From a virus, in the IMG/VR virus record IMGVR_UViG_3300044684_000375, positions 1-26,891 of that record: 26,891 nt of DNA. The stretch is one strand, 5' to 3'. The notes beneath the pieces are model-generated. The model had not been told where the DNA came from, searched no databases, and saw nothing but the letters and a program-made list of their open reading frames with translations. The stretch's first letter is position 1; every line of letters starts with the position of its first letter. Shown here piece after piece: positions 1 to 7,222 of the stretch. Both the position numbers and the translations under genes were made by a program.

Positions 1-168
1 AAACGGGTCAGAAACAACCTTCACTCCTGGAGTCGGAATTCCATCTTCAGACCCCTCAATGCTTACGCCAGCCGGGTTCTGAGGTGTAATAACCGCCTCA
101 CCGACGTTGACGCTGAGCTTGGTCGGGTCCAGAACCGGAGGTGGGACGCCGCCGTTAACCTTGGCCAC
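1..168 (-). CDS. Partial structural-module protein, C-terminus beyond the window
   Basis: The reverse strand stays open from a GTG at 166-168 to the window edge and gives 56 residues beginning M-A-K-V-N-G-G-V-P-P-P. The piece is rich in Pro, Gly and Val, which is typical of a beta-rich structural protein. The GTG overlaps the last 14 bases of the connector gene upstream, the tight arrangement seen through this operon. No family can be named from 56 residues. Its place just after the head-tail connector suggests a neck or tail-completion component, which is inference. The start is uncertain because no strong Shine-Dalgarno precedes it. Confidence 0.55.
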   Translation of the reverse strand, partial: MAKVNGGVPPPVLDPTKLSVNVGEAVITPQNPAGVSIEGSEDGIPTPGVKVVSDPF

Positions 169-979
169 TGAGCACCGTCAAGTCGAGACCGCGATGCATC
201 TTCTTCAGTGACCAGATAAGGCCGTCCTGATCACCGCCAGTCTTGTTGGTTGGGTCTCCCCACAAATCTTTCGCATACTGCACGATTCGAGACGTGAAGA
301 TTGCTCCCATCTGGCCGTTGTTGATGAAGCTTTCACTCTGAGACAGACCGTCCACACTGACCGATCTGGATACCACTCCAGGTCCGTAGATTACGTCCCC
401 AATTATTGCCAACACATCAATACACGCCTTCTTGCAGACAGCGTCCGCGAGCTGGTTGGGTACCTTCCCCGGCTCCCAACCTGCGGTGTAGTAGACGTGA
501 AACAGCTGCGGCAGATATTGGAGGTTACGGTAAATGATGGGAAGGTATGTTCCTCCCTGCCCCAGCAACGCCTGAGCAAGAGAGCCCCCGCTTGGCACAA
601 TCTGCACCTGCCCACCATTACGGTCAACACGGAGCCAGTCATTCGGAAAGGTGAACAGGTAGTTACCAGTCGGGTAGATTGCATCAATGCGGAGAACAGA
701 TTTGATGGGAACACGATTAAGCTTGAGAAAACTGTACTGCAAGAAGTCGGAAGCGTAGTAGTCATGCGGCTCGTCGTTAATCACCTCGTCCCGGATCGAG
801 AGGCCAGTCTCATCCTTCACGTAGTTGATCGCGTTCTCAATCCAGTAGTCGAAGAAGCCGTCGTCAACGCCGTTGATCTGGATGCCCACAAGATAGCGGC
901 TCTTGAGCAGCGCGGCGTTAAGGTTCGCCACGTCGAACGTTCCACCACGAATCTGTCCGTCGAACTGCTGAAGAGGCAT
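155..979 (-). CDS. Head-tail connector (adaptor)-like protein
   Basis: 274 aa, ATG start with AGGGAGGA upstream. The N-terminal two thirds resemble phage head-tail adaptor proteins: a helical segment with W-I-E-N-A around residues 45-60, then a beta-rich part, and a C-terminal stretch V-S-R-S-V-S-V-D-G-L-S-Q-S followed by a helix ending in I-V-Q-Y-A-K-D-L. The SVDGLSQS-type segment is common in connector proteins encoded a few genes after the capsid gene. It likely joins the portal ring to the tail. Gene order (capsid, small acidic protein, metallopeptidase-like protein, this gene) supports the call. The match is by recognition of pattern, not by alignment, so the exact adaptor class is open. 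Confidence 0.6.
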   Translation of the reverse strand: MPLQQFDGQIRGGTFDVANLNAALLKSRYLVGIQINGVDDGFFDYWIENAINYVKDETGLSIRDEVINDEPHDYYASDFLQYSFLKLNRVPIKSVLRIDAIYPTGNYLFTFPNDWLRVDRNGGQVQIVPSGGSLAQALLGQGGTYLPIIYRNLQYLPQLFHVYYTAGWEPGKVPNQLADAVCKKACIDVLAIIGDVIYGPGVVSRSVSVDGLSQSESFINNGQMGAIFTSRIVQYAKDLWGDPTNKTGGDQDGLIWSLKKMHRGLDLTVLSGQG

Positions 980-990
980 CTCTGTCCTCC

Positions 991-1743
991 CTACTTCTTC
1001 ACACGCTTGCTCGTACGACTACGCTTATTCTTCTTGAGCTTCAGCTCCTTCTTCCATTCCGGGTAGCGAGAGCCGAACAAGGCCTGAGAGTCACCGACGT
1101 TATTGCGGACAATAACGTAACCACCGTCCGTACGCGTAAAGGGCTGCGTAAGACCGCCCGCACGGTTTGGGTTGACCGCCGTCAGGTAATCCATAGGTCC
1201 GCTGCCATTCGGGTTCTCCCACAGTGGCAAAATGAAATTGGAGAGCGTAATGAGCTTGTTGAGCACCTGGATGATGTTCTCATCCGTCTCAACAGGGTCG
1301 CAGGCCTCCATAGCCACCTGCGCGTAGGCCACACCGTCGATGACCAACTTACCGTAAGTGTCAACCCAGTAATTGGCCCACGGGTCCCGCAGTGCTTCAA
1401 GGACTTCGTGGGACAAAACTGAGGCCACACTATTAGGGCCTTCGAGGCTCAGTGCTTTGTTGTCCAGCGAAGGAGACGCGAAAACCCATCCTCGGATGTA
1501 GCCGTCCGAGGACAGGTCATGATAGCCCTCTATGCCATCATCGTCCTTCGGCGGATCGTCGTTGAGAACGAACACATTTGTCTTCATCGGAGGGTCACTC
1601 TTTCCGATGAAGGTCAGACTGGGAACGTTCACGCCCCAGCTCGAGGCTACTTGAATCGCGAGCTGTTGATGAACGGCTTCCGTCATGACATTCGCGTCGT
1701 CATCACTGATCCGCTTCGAGGCGTTCTGCACGTAGATGACCAT
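991..1743 (-). CDS. Putative zincin-like metallopeptidase-fold protein in the head-tail region
   Basis: 250 aa, ATG start with GGAG upstream. Residues 111-121 read S-H-E-V-L-E-A-L-R-D-P, and residues 146-151 read E-A-C-D-P-V. The combination of a HEVxE helix followed by DP, a nearby W (residue 126), and a downstream E-x-C-D is the signature I know from a widespread group of uncharacterised bacterial and phage proteins with a zincin-like active site. In that group H112, E113, E116 and the later acidic residue would form the metal/catalytic site. After this comes a segment with S-N-F-I-L-P and later G-G-Y-V, also usual in the group. The last 20 residues are Lys/Arg-rich. A peptidase role is inferred; the site lacks the second His of classical HExxH, so it may be structural or inactive. 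Its place between capsid and connector genes suggests a virion protein. Confidence 0.55.
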   Translation of the reverse strand: MVIYVQNASKRISDDDANVMTEAVHQQLAIQVASSWGVNVPSLTFIGKSDPPMKTNVFVLNDDPPKDDDGIEGYHDLSSDGYIRGWVFASPSLDNKALSLEGPNSVASVLSHEVLEALRDPWANYWVDTYGKLVIDGVAYAQVAMEACDPVETDENIIQVLNKLITLSNFILPLWENPNGSGPMDYLTAVNPNRAGGLTQPFTRTDGGYVIVRNNVGDSQALFGSRYPEWKKELKLKKNKRSRTSKRVKK

Positions 1744-1754
1744 CTCGCGCTCCT

Positions 1755-2057
1755 TCAGCTCTTCTTCAGCTTCTTCTTGGCCGACTTCGTGCGTGCAGGC
1801 TTGTCTTTGGTCGCCTCTCCTTCGCTGTCGTCGGCGGACAGCTCAAGATCCTCGTCGTTCAACTCCTCGTCGTCGACATCACCCTCTTCCTCATCCGGGG
1901 GAAGACCGTGAACCTTGTAGCCACGCACCCCCGCTTTGAGGAATTCCCTGCCCACATCGTCGTCGACTTCGCAGTTGCCCTTCTTGTCGAAGACCAGCTC
2001 ACCCCACCGTGAACTCGTCGTCTGGCCAGCCATGTGCGGATTGTGAAGAATCGCCAT
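1755..2057 (-). CDS. Small acidic-then-basic structural-module protein
   Basis: 100 aa, ATG start with GAGGA upstream. It is the first gene after the capsid terminator hairpin. Residues 1-53 form a compact domain with V-F-D-K-K-G-N-C and G-V-R-G-Y-K-V, as in small phage proteins encoded right after the capsid gene. Residues 54-85 are strongly acidic (many Asp and Glu), and the last 15 are basic (K-S-A-K-K-K-L-K-K-S). I do not recognise a named family. A neck, decoration or packaging accessory role is possible from position only. Confidence 0.6.
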   Translation of the reverse strand: MAILHNPHMAGQTTSSRWGELVFDKKGNCEVDDDVGREFLKAGVRGYKVHGLPPDEEEGDVDDEELNDEDLELSADDSEGEATKDKPARTKSAKKKLKKS

Positions 2058-2091
2058 CGTAGGTCCTCGCTTTCTCGTGTTAACAGAACAA

Positions 2092-2127
2092 GAGGGGCGG
2101 CAGGGGTTCGGGTTCCTGCCGCCCCTC
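2092..2127 (-). terminator. Hairpin terminator after the major capsid gene
   Basis: A 13-bp perfect inverted repeat (2092-2104 and 2115-2127; core AGGGGCGGCAGG / CCTGCCGCCCCT) with a 10-nt loop lies in the 89-bp gap after the capsid stop codon. Read on the minus strand it is followed by CTTGTTCTGTT, moderately U-rich. This fits an intrinsic terminator or a 3' stabiliser that lets capsid mRNA accumulate above the downstream connector genes. The weak U tract suggests partial read-through. Confidence 0.75.
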
Positions 2128-2146
2128 CCTCACCACACGCCTACGA

Positions 2147-3556
2147 CTAGTCGTCGAGGACGTTGATGTAGATGACGTTCCTCCGCGGCGAGTAGACGAT
2201 CGGAGTGCCGTAGAGGAGCTGCATCCAGCGCACCGACGCCGCCAGAGTGGCGAGCGGAATCTTGATCATCGGCGCGAGCTGGCGGAACGAGAGGTTCTGC
2301 AGGTTCATCTGAAGCATGAAGGCGTTGGACGTTCCCGGCAGGTTCAGGTTGAGGTCCGTGAACGTCGTGGTCGCCGCACCAGGAACACGCGGCACGGCCA
2401 CCATGAACTGCGCCTGGCCCACCGCCGTGTCGATCGAGCGCGTGCGATAGACGTAGTAGCCGGTTGCCGTGTCCGTACCACCACCATCGGTGATGGTGAC
2501 CGTAACGGAGTCACCCGCCGCCACGACAGCCGACGCATTGCCGTTGGTCGCTGCCGACTCGCCGAAGCGATTGACCGACGTGACACGGTAAAAGTACGTC
2601 GCCGCGTCACCTGCACGGAACTTCGAGCCCGCGATCGGACCCGCGTTGTCCACGACGGTCACCGTAGCCGGCGCCGAAGGCGAACGGCCGGAGGTCGCCG
2701 TCGTCGGAGCCGTCTTGACGGAGTTGTTCTTGCCCGAACGAAGGAAGATGTCGTTCTGGAAGTTGATCAACCCCGCGTTGGTCTGCATGGCCGTGACCGC
2801 GAGGCCCACCTTGCCATCGATCGCGGCGGGCAGGTTCACGCGCTCACGCGGATAGAACTGCTTGGCCACGTCCGAGAGGGCGCGCGGCGCGAGATACAGA
2901 TCGGTCGGAACGCCGTAGTTCTCCACCACGATGTTCGCGCCTTCCTCCAGCGCGTCCTCCGTGAGCGGACCACCACGCATATCGAGCACGTTGTTCGCCG
3001 CCGCCACCGGGTCGTCCGTGATCTGCTTGTACAGACCGTCGAACTCCTCCGGCACGACGAGCGAATTGCCCGAGAACAGCTTGCGCTCGATCGTCTCCAG
3101 CAGCTTCACCGCACCGTTCTGCGTCTCGAGCGCGATGACATTGCCGTGAGCCGGGCGAACGAGCATCTGCGGATGCGTGACTTCCTTCTGGATGCCCATG
3201 AACTTCACCTGGGCAACCTTGCGCTCGTACGTCGCGTCGCTGGCTTGCGGCAGCTCACCCTCGCGAGTGAAGATGCCGGCGTCAGCACCGTAGCTCGATT
3301 GGATGGTGTACTCTTCGACCGTCGAGAAAGCCGGCAGCTTGGGCATCGCGCGCCACAGCTTGATGTTGGCCTGCGTGAACGTCACGATGCGCAGCGTGGC
3401 TTCCAGCGACTCCATTCGGAGCGCAGCACCACCGAACTGGCCAGGGCTCTGGTAGCCGGCGCTGAGCGCTTTGTTGATGTCGTCGACCATGCCGAACGGG
3501 TTCATTCCGAACCCAGCGGCACCTTCGTAATCCTTGAGGCTGACTCCACCGTACAT
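2147..3556 (-). CDS. Major capsid protein, HK97-like fold, with inserted FN3/Ig-like domain
   Basis: 469 aa, ATG start with GAAAGGAGAT upstream. Residues 40-290 carry features of phage capsid subunits of the HK97 group: an N-terminal helix-rich segment, an E-loop-like stretch around residues 83-125 (F-T-R-E-G-E-L-P), then helix A-L-E-T-Q-N-G-A-V-K-L-L-E-T-I-E-R-K-L-F, a spine-like part, and P-T-D-L-Y-L-A-P-R-A. The C-terminus (residues 415-469) ends with Y-S-P-R-R-N-V-I-Y-I-N, like the closing strands of such capsids. Between residues about 293 and 408 lies a domain with Y-F-Y-R-V-T-S-V-N-R-F-G-E-S, the recognisable core of a fibronectin type III/Ig-like fold. Position right after the scaffold candidate and protease agrees. 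Expected in many copies per virion; the terminator behind it fits high expression. Confidence 0.85.
   Translation of the reverse strand: MYGGVSLKDYEGAAGFGMNPFGMVDDINKALSAGYQSPGQFGGAALRMESLEATLRIVTFTQANIKLWRAMPKLPAFSTVEEYTIQSSYGADAGIFTREGELPQASDATYERKVAQVKFMGIQKEVTHPQMLVRPAHGNVIALETQNGAVKLLETIERKLFSGNSLVVPEEFDGLYKQITDDPVAAANNVLDMRGGPLTEDALEEGANIVVENYGVPTDLYLAPRALSDVAKQFYPRERVNLPAAIDGKVGLAVTAMQTNAGLINFQNDIFLRSGKNNSVKTAPTTATSGRSPSAPATVTVVDNAGPIAGSKFRAGDAATYFYRVTSVNRFGESAATNGNASAVVAAGDSVTVTITDGGGTDTATGYYVYRTRSIDTAVGQAQFMVAVPRVPGAATTTFTDLNLNLPGTSNAFMLQMNLQNLSFRQLAPMIKIPLATLAASVRWMQLLYGTPIVYSPRRNVIYINVLDD
2333..2680 (-). other. FN3/Ig-like domain insertion inside the capsid gene
   Basis: This interval encodes residues about 293-408 of the capsid protein. 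It begins with P-A-T-V-T-V-V, runs through Y-F-Y-R-V-T-S-V-N-R-F-G-E-S and G-Y-Y-V-Y-R-T, and ends at F-T-D-L-N-L-N-L-P-G, the strand order of an FN3-like beta sandwich. It separates two capsid-fold segments, so it is an insertion and not a C-terminal extension. Such domains in phage capsids usually project from the outer surface and may bind cell-surface glycans; that role is inference here. Confidence 0.7.
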
Positions 3557-3580
3557 GGTGATCTCCTTTCAGCACGCCCC

Positions 3581-4582
3581 TTAGTGGAGGCTGCCCTCAA
3601 TCATCTGTTGGACCTCGGGCGGCAACACGTCGAGCGACTTCGTCATCTCGAACTCCGTCACCAGCTCGGGGCGGACCTGACCCTTCGACGCCAGCTGCAC
3701 GAGCATATCCATCGACTTGCGATACTGCGCTTCGTCGAGGGCCTGCGACGCGCCTTCTGGCTGCTCGAACTCGCGCTCTTGAACGTCACCCTTGTTGAGC
3801 AGCGTCTTTCCACGCTGCACGACAGGAGTGTTCGCCAGAGCCTTGCGCAGCTTGCGGATCTGTTTCCCCTGCTCCGTCACCAGACCACCCATCAACGACA
3901 TGGCCTTCGCCATCTCGTCATTGAACGTGAACTGGTATTTGTGTGACGCGGAAACTGACTTCGTGAGACCTTCGACCGCGTCACTGACGGAGTCCGCCAA
4001 CTGCTCCAAGAACGCGCTGGCGTCGATGTGCTCCTTGACCTCCTCGTTCTCCATCATCGACTTCTTGATGGAGTGAGTGGGGCGCTCCGACTTGCCACTC
4101 TTGCCCTTCTTTTTCTTGAACGGCTTGGGAGACTCACCGATGCTCTCCTCCTCACCGCCCGACAACTCTGGCGACGAGGTCTCAGCCGGCGAATGTTCCT
4201 CGGACGACTCGTCGGCTTTGCCCTTCTTCACCGACTTGCCGCCCTTACCCTTCTTGGACATCTTCAGCGGTGGAGACGATTCCTCGTCAGACGACTCCTC
4301 TGACGAAGATTCCTCGGACGACTCCTCACCGCTCTCCTCGTCCGCCTTCTGCACGTCAGACTCTTCCTCGTGCGAGGACTCCGCGTGGCGAGCCTTCTTG
4401 ACCTTCTTCGAGGGCTCACCTTCGCTGGCGCTGACCTGCAGCTCCTTGCCGTCGCCCTCGGTGGCGAAACCACCGTCGGCGTCGCGCATCTCCTTCGGAA
4501 TGGCCGCCTTCTCCACGCGCTCGAGAGCCTTGATCAGGTTCTCGTGCGTGGGTCCTGCGGCTGGCTTTTGCTTCTTGCCCAT
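3581..4582 (-). CDS. Putative scaffolding/head-assembly protein with Ser/Glu-rich region
   Basis: 333 aa, ATG start with AAAGGAG upstream, directly before the capsid gene (24-bp gap), the usual place of a scaffold. Residues 65-170 are low-complexity: long runs of Ser, Glu and Asp alternating with Lys-rich blocks (K-M-S-K-K-G-K-G-G-K, K-K-K-K-G-K-S-G-K). Residues 185-240 form a helical part (D-A-S-A-F-L-E-Q-L-A-D-S-V-S-D-A-V-E) followed by an E-Q-G-K-Q-I-R-K-L-R-K-A coiled-coil-like segment, and the C-terminal 60 residues are helical. High charge, helix content and position suggest scaffold or capsid-interior protein, possibly cleaved by the nearby protease. No clear named family; an internal head protein is the alternative. 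Confidence 0.6.
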   Translation of the reverse strand: MGKKQKPAAGPTHENLIKALERVEKAAIPKEMRDADGGFATEGDGKELQVSASEGEPSKKVKKARHAESSHEEESDVQKADEESGEESSEESSSEESSDEESSPPLKMSKKGKGGKSVKKGKADESSEEHSPAETSSPELSGGEEESIGESPKPFKKKKGKSGKSERPTHSIKKSMMENEEVKEHIDASAFLEQLADSVSDAVEGLTKSVSASHKYQFTFNDEMAKAMSLMGGLVTEQGKQIRKLRKALANTPVVQRGKTLLNKGDVQEREFEQPEGASQALDEAQYRKSMDMLVQLASKGQVRPELVTEFEMTKSLDVLPPEVQQMIEGSLH

Positions 4583-4600
4583 GTTCGCCGCTCCTTTCGG

Positions 4601-4969
4601 TTAGCCGTAGAGGCCAACCACCGCGGCGAAGGTCGTAACACCAGTAATGGTGTACACGACAACACCGTTGATGGTGAGGTTGGAGGCGCCGCCCGCGACC
4701 GCGCCCAACGCGATCACGTCGCCCGGCTGCAGCTCCAACTCCAGCTCCGTCACCTTGTTCGGACCCGCTGCGTCGCTGATTGCGAGCAGCGTCTGCCCAC
4801 CAGCCGTGGGACGGGTATCGTTGAACGTACCCGCCACACCAGCCGGCTGATACTGCGAGGTGGGGGACGTGACGCTGATTCCCTGAGGCACCGTAAACGA
4901 CTCACCCTGATTGATGGCAAACAGGGGCCGATCGGCGCCGAAGATGATCAATGGATGACCGATTCCCAT
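4601..4969 (-). CDS. Small beta-rich head decoration candidate
   Basis: 122 aa, ATG start with AAGGAG upstream. Rich in Gly, Ala, Val and Thr with few charges: S-F-T-V-P-Q-G-I-S-V-T-S-P-T near the N-terminus, L-E-L-E-L-Q-P-G-D-V-I-A-L-G in the middle and a hydrophobic T-I-N-G-V-V-V-Y-T-I-T-G end. This composition suggests a compact all-beta fold exposed on the particle. It lies between prohead protease and scaffold candidate, where decoration genes are common. Family not recognised; decoration is inferred from position and composition. Confidence 0.6.
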   Translation of the reverse strand: MGIGHPLIIFGADRPLFAINQGESFTVPQGISVTSPTSQYQPAGVAGTFNDTRPTAGGQTLLAISDAAGPNKVTELELELQPGDVIALGAVAGGASNLTINGVVVYTITGVTTFAAVVGLYG

Positions 4970-4987
4970 AGTAGTTCTCCTTGTTGG

Positions 4988-5326
4988 TTACTTCGTCACC
5001 AGCGACCCGCGAGCCGCGATCAGGTGGATTTTCGTGACGGTGCTACCCGCCGCTGCACCAAACGTCGAGGTCCACACGAACACCTTGACGGTGCCAGGTC
5101 CGGTGCCAGGACCGACGCTCAGGAAAGCGGCAAGCGCAGAAGGCGCCTGTCCCAGACAAGCGACGACTTCTTGCTTGATCTGCTCACCATCGCGAGGACC
5201 GAAGAACCCCACGGGGAACTCCGCCGATGGTCCCGTGATGGTGAGCGGGGTGTTGAGGTCACCGAAACCGAGAAGGCCGAATTCTTGCGAGCCGTTCCCA
5301 GCCAGTGGCGTTTGATCTTTGGGCAT
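4988..5326 (-). CDS. Small structural protein, decoration candidate
   Basis: 112 aa, ATG start with AAGGAG upstream. Contains P-L-T-I-T-G-P-S-A-E-F-P-V-G-F-F-G-P-R-D-G, then a short helix E-Q-I-K-Q-E-V-V-A-C-L-G and strands V-K-V-F-V-W-T-S and V-T-K-I-H-L-I-A-A. Beta-rich and of low charge, like its neighbour at 4601-4969, with which it may form a pair of capsid decoration or head-fibre proteins. No family assigned. Confidence 0.6.
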   Translation of the reverse strand: MPKDQTPLAGNGSQEFGLLGFGDLNTPLTITGPSAEFPVGFFGPRDGEQIKQEVVACLGQAPSALAAFLSVGPGTGPGTVKVFVWTSTFGAAAGSTVTKIHLIAARGSLVTK

Positions 5327-5342
5327 AACCTTGCTCCTTTGT

Positions 5343-6167
5343 CTACGTGTTCAGGAAACTCGCAACGCGGGCAATCCGAGCGCAGACCTCCTCGCTGTAT
5401 TGCGGGCGGATCGCGCGCAGAAACGCCACTGCCTCGCTGAGCGTCATGCCTTTACGCGTATGGCTCAGCAGTCTCGTCTTCTTCTGCTTCTTCCCTCCTT
5501 CGAGGCTTTGGGCGCGCAGGGCCGCGCCACCCGTTCCTCCAGGGTTGGAGTTGCCTGCTGCAAGCGCCTTCTTGAGACGCTTCGCAAACGACTCCTCGAT
5601 CTCGTCCGGTGAAGCGAACGCTTTGGACACGAGGTCCCAAGTACAATCCGTGTTCACAGGGCAGTTCGTCACTGCCACATTACGGACCTTGGCGCGCAGG
5701 ATACGATTATCGTATTCACTGCGCTCCAGAACTTTGCCCTCGATCGAGAAGCCCAGCCGTCGAGGCGTGTTCTTCAGCGCCTTGGCGAGCTGCACAATCT
5801 TTTCCGAGGGAGGATATCCACGGAGTAAGTAGCCCTCCGTGTACCAACCGCGGTCCTCATGCAGCTCCGCTTTTTGGGGGATACCGACGATGTCAACGGT
5901 GCCTTGCTTGTGGTTGTCGTTGAAGTAGCCGTGGTGCACGAATTCGGAGAAGTCGAGGCCTTTCTGAACCACCACCTCGTCTTGGCGATCTACTGACTCT
6001 GTCGAGCAATAGCCCTTGATGGTGTAGCCCGCAGGCACTTTGTTCTCGTCGGAGCTTTCCTCCTCGTCGAGCCCACCCTTGGAAAAATCAAACTCGACGA
6101 CATTGGGCACCCACAGCGAGAACTCGCCCTTGTCGATGATCTCCGAGACGATATGATTTGCCCTCAA
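5343..6167 (-). CDS. Prohead (head maturation) protease, XkdF/HK97-protease-like
   Basis: 274 aa with a TTG start (AAAGGGG 6 nt upstream; no in-frame ATG near). Residues 47-100 have G-Y-T-I-K-G-Y-C-S-T-E-S-V-D-R-Q-D-E-V-V and a conserved-looking His at 86 (N-D-N-H-K-Q). Residues 138-144 read L-G-F-S-I-E-G, the nucleophile segment of phage prohead serine proteases (S141), followed by V-R-N-V-A-V-T-N-C-P-V-N, the usual strand after it. The C-terminal 75 residues form a linker and a helical part (S-E-A-V-A-F-L-R-A-I-R), like the extension of XkdF-type proteins. It should cleave scaffold and capsid termini during head maturation. Its place upstream of scaffold and capsid genes agrees. Confidence 0.85.
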   Translation of the reverse strand: MRANHIVSEIIDKGEFSLWVPNVVEFDFSKGGLDEEESSDENKVPAGYTIKGYCSTESVDRQDEVVVQKGLDFSEFVHHGYFNDNHKQGTVDIVGIPQKAELHEDRGWYTEGYLLRGYPPSEKIVQLAKALKNTPRRLGFSIEGKVLERSEYDNRILRAKVRNVAVTNCPVNTDCTWDLVSKAFASPDEIEESFAKRLKKALAAGNSNPGGTGGAALRAQSLEGGKKQKKTRLLSHTRKGMTLSEAVAFLRAIRPQYSEEVCARIARVASFLNT

Positions 6168-6188
6168 CGTGCACCCCTTTCAACAACT

Positions 6189-7040
6189 CTACGTAAACAC
6201 ATGGGAAGAATCAACTGCCTTGACGATTACCGGGCGCTGCGGTAGCCGACGGAACTGCGTAGCAAACCACTCCTCGTAGGTCGGAAAATCAATAGACCTC
6301 TCAGCCCCCTGGCTCATGATCCGCCACGGAAGACGATGTGGATACTCCTGCACCCACTCCAACCGGCGCATGCAATGCTCTCCGTAGATGGTTGGCAAGA
6401 GTGAGCCGATAGCGTTCACAAAATCCTTCACCGTCAACTTGCCTACCTCCCGCAGCAGAGCGGGGTCGTAGTAATGCCAGTTGAATAGGTACTGATGAAA
6501 CACATTCCGATATCCGCGGAATGTGAGGCCTAAGCAGAAGCTGTTGTCGATGGCGGCGAAGGGGACCGCTCGTTTGGGCCTCACCATCACGTTCTTGCCG
6601 TGGCGGTCACGACTGTTCGCAATGATGTCGAGCATCGTTAGACGCTTCCACGCCTCTTTTGGGGCGGCCTGATAACACACTTTCTTGATGTTGGTGTAGA
6701 AGTCGTCGCGGTCCTTATTGAACACCTTGCTGTCGTACGACCGAACGTGAAAGCCAGGAACCCAAAGCTGCGCGGAGCTGGTCTCACCATCGTGCTTTAT
6801 CTTGTAGGTTTCTGGTACCACGCCAGGGTAGATCAGCTGCGAGACGTGGTACATCGCCTCTTCACGCTCAGGGGCCAATACAGTAGGAAGCTTGCGAAAC
6901 ACACCATCGTGCATCGCGCGCTTGATGATCGCCTTCCACCCGTCAGCATACTCAGCCAATCGAGCGTGAAAGCGCCCCTCTCCGATCTTGGTGACCTTGA
7001 TCGGTTTGGTGGTCTTAACCGCTTTCTCAAATTCGGTCAC
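6189..7040 (-). CDS. PI3/4-kinase/HipA-like kinase-fold protein
   Basis: 283 aa from a GTG that overlaps the TGA of the preceding 61-aa gene (GTGA), with GGGGG about 10 nt upstream. An open frame extends to 7148, but its extra residues lie over that upstream gene and look non-natural. Kinase-type features: W-K-A-I-I-K (K40, candidate ATP lysine), an E-R-E-E-A helix at 59-63, then M-L-D-I-I-A-N-S-R-D-R-H-G-K-N (residues 136-150), which matches the N-x-DRH-x-x-N catalytic loop of PI3/4-kinase and HipA families, and F-A-A-I-D-N-S (D165) as metal-binding Asp. Kinase activity on a protein or small molecule is inferred. It sits between head morphogenesis protein and protease, suggesting a virion or assembly role. 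A degenerate, inactive kinase fold is the main alternative. Confidence 0.65.
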   Translation of the reverse strand: MTEFEKAVKTTKPIKVTKIGEGRFHARLAEYADGWKAIIKRAMHDGVFRKLPTVLAPEREEAMYHVSQLIYPGVVPETYKIKHDGETSSAQLWVPGFHVRSYDSKVFNKDRDDFYTNIKKVCYQAAPKEAWKRLTMLDIIANSRDRHGKNVMVRPKRAVPFAAIDNSFCLGLTFRGYRNVFHQYLFNWHYYDPALLREVGKLTVKDFVNAIGSLLPTIYGEHCMRRLEWVQEYPHRLPWRIMSQGAERSIDFPTYEEWFATQFRRLPQRPVIVKAVDSSHVFT

Positions 7041-7222
7041 AGTGACGGTACCCCCTGCAGCACCTTCTTGCACTGCTCCAGCGCCTGAGTAATGGACTCC
7101 CTGTCCTCGGGTGAAAGGTGTGGAGCAAGTGTGAGGAGGTCCAGCCACACTTCTTTGATGCCCTCCTTCACTTCGTCCACACGTGCCTTTAACACCCGTT
7201 GTTGGTCCATTTTAGTGCTCAC
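7037..7222 (-). CDS. Small helical protein coupled to the kinase-like gene
   Basis: 61 aa from the ATG at 7222, which overlaps the end of the head morphogenesis gene by 11 bp; a second ATG at 7210 would give 57 aa. Sequence is helical and charged (V-L-K-A-R-V-D-E-V-K-E-G-I-K-E-V-W-L-D-L-L, then S-P-E-D-R-E-S-I-T-Q-A-L). Its TGA overlaps the GTG of the kinase-like gene, so the two are probably translationally coupled. No family recognised; it could be a small partner of either neighbour. Confidence 0.6.
   Translation of the reverse strand: MSTKMDQQRVLKARVDEVKEGIKEVWLDLLTLAPHLSPEDRESITQALEQCKKVLQGVPSL

Noticed and set aside
3146-3946. Plus-strand open frame (266 codons) opposite capsid and scaffold genes
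   Set aside because: Antisense shadow: His/Arg/Leu-rich, no Shine-Dalgarno, no recognisable domain.
4370-5440. Long plus-strand open frame (356 codons) opposite scaffold and decoration genes
   Set aside because: Crosses several well-supported minus-strand genes and their ribosome sites; composition is Arg/Leu-rich as expected of an antisense shadow in GC-rich DNA.
7041-7148. N-terminal extension of the kinase-like protein
   Set aside because: Extra residues overlap the 61-aa gene in another frame; GTG at 7040 with GTGA overlap is the better start.
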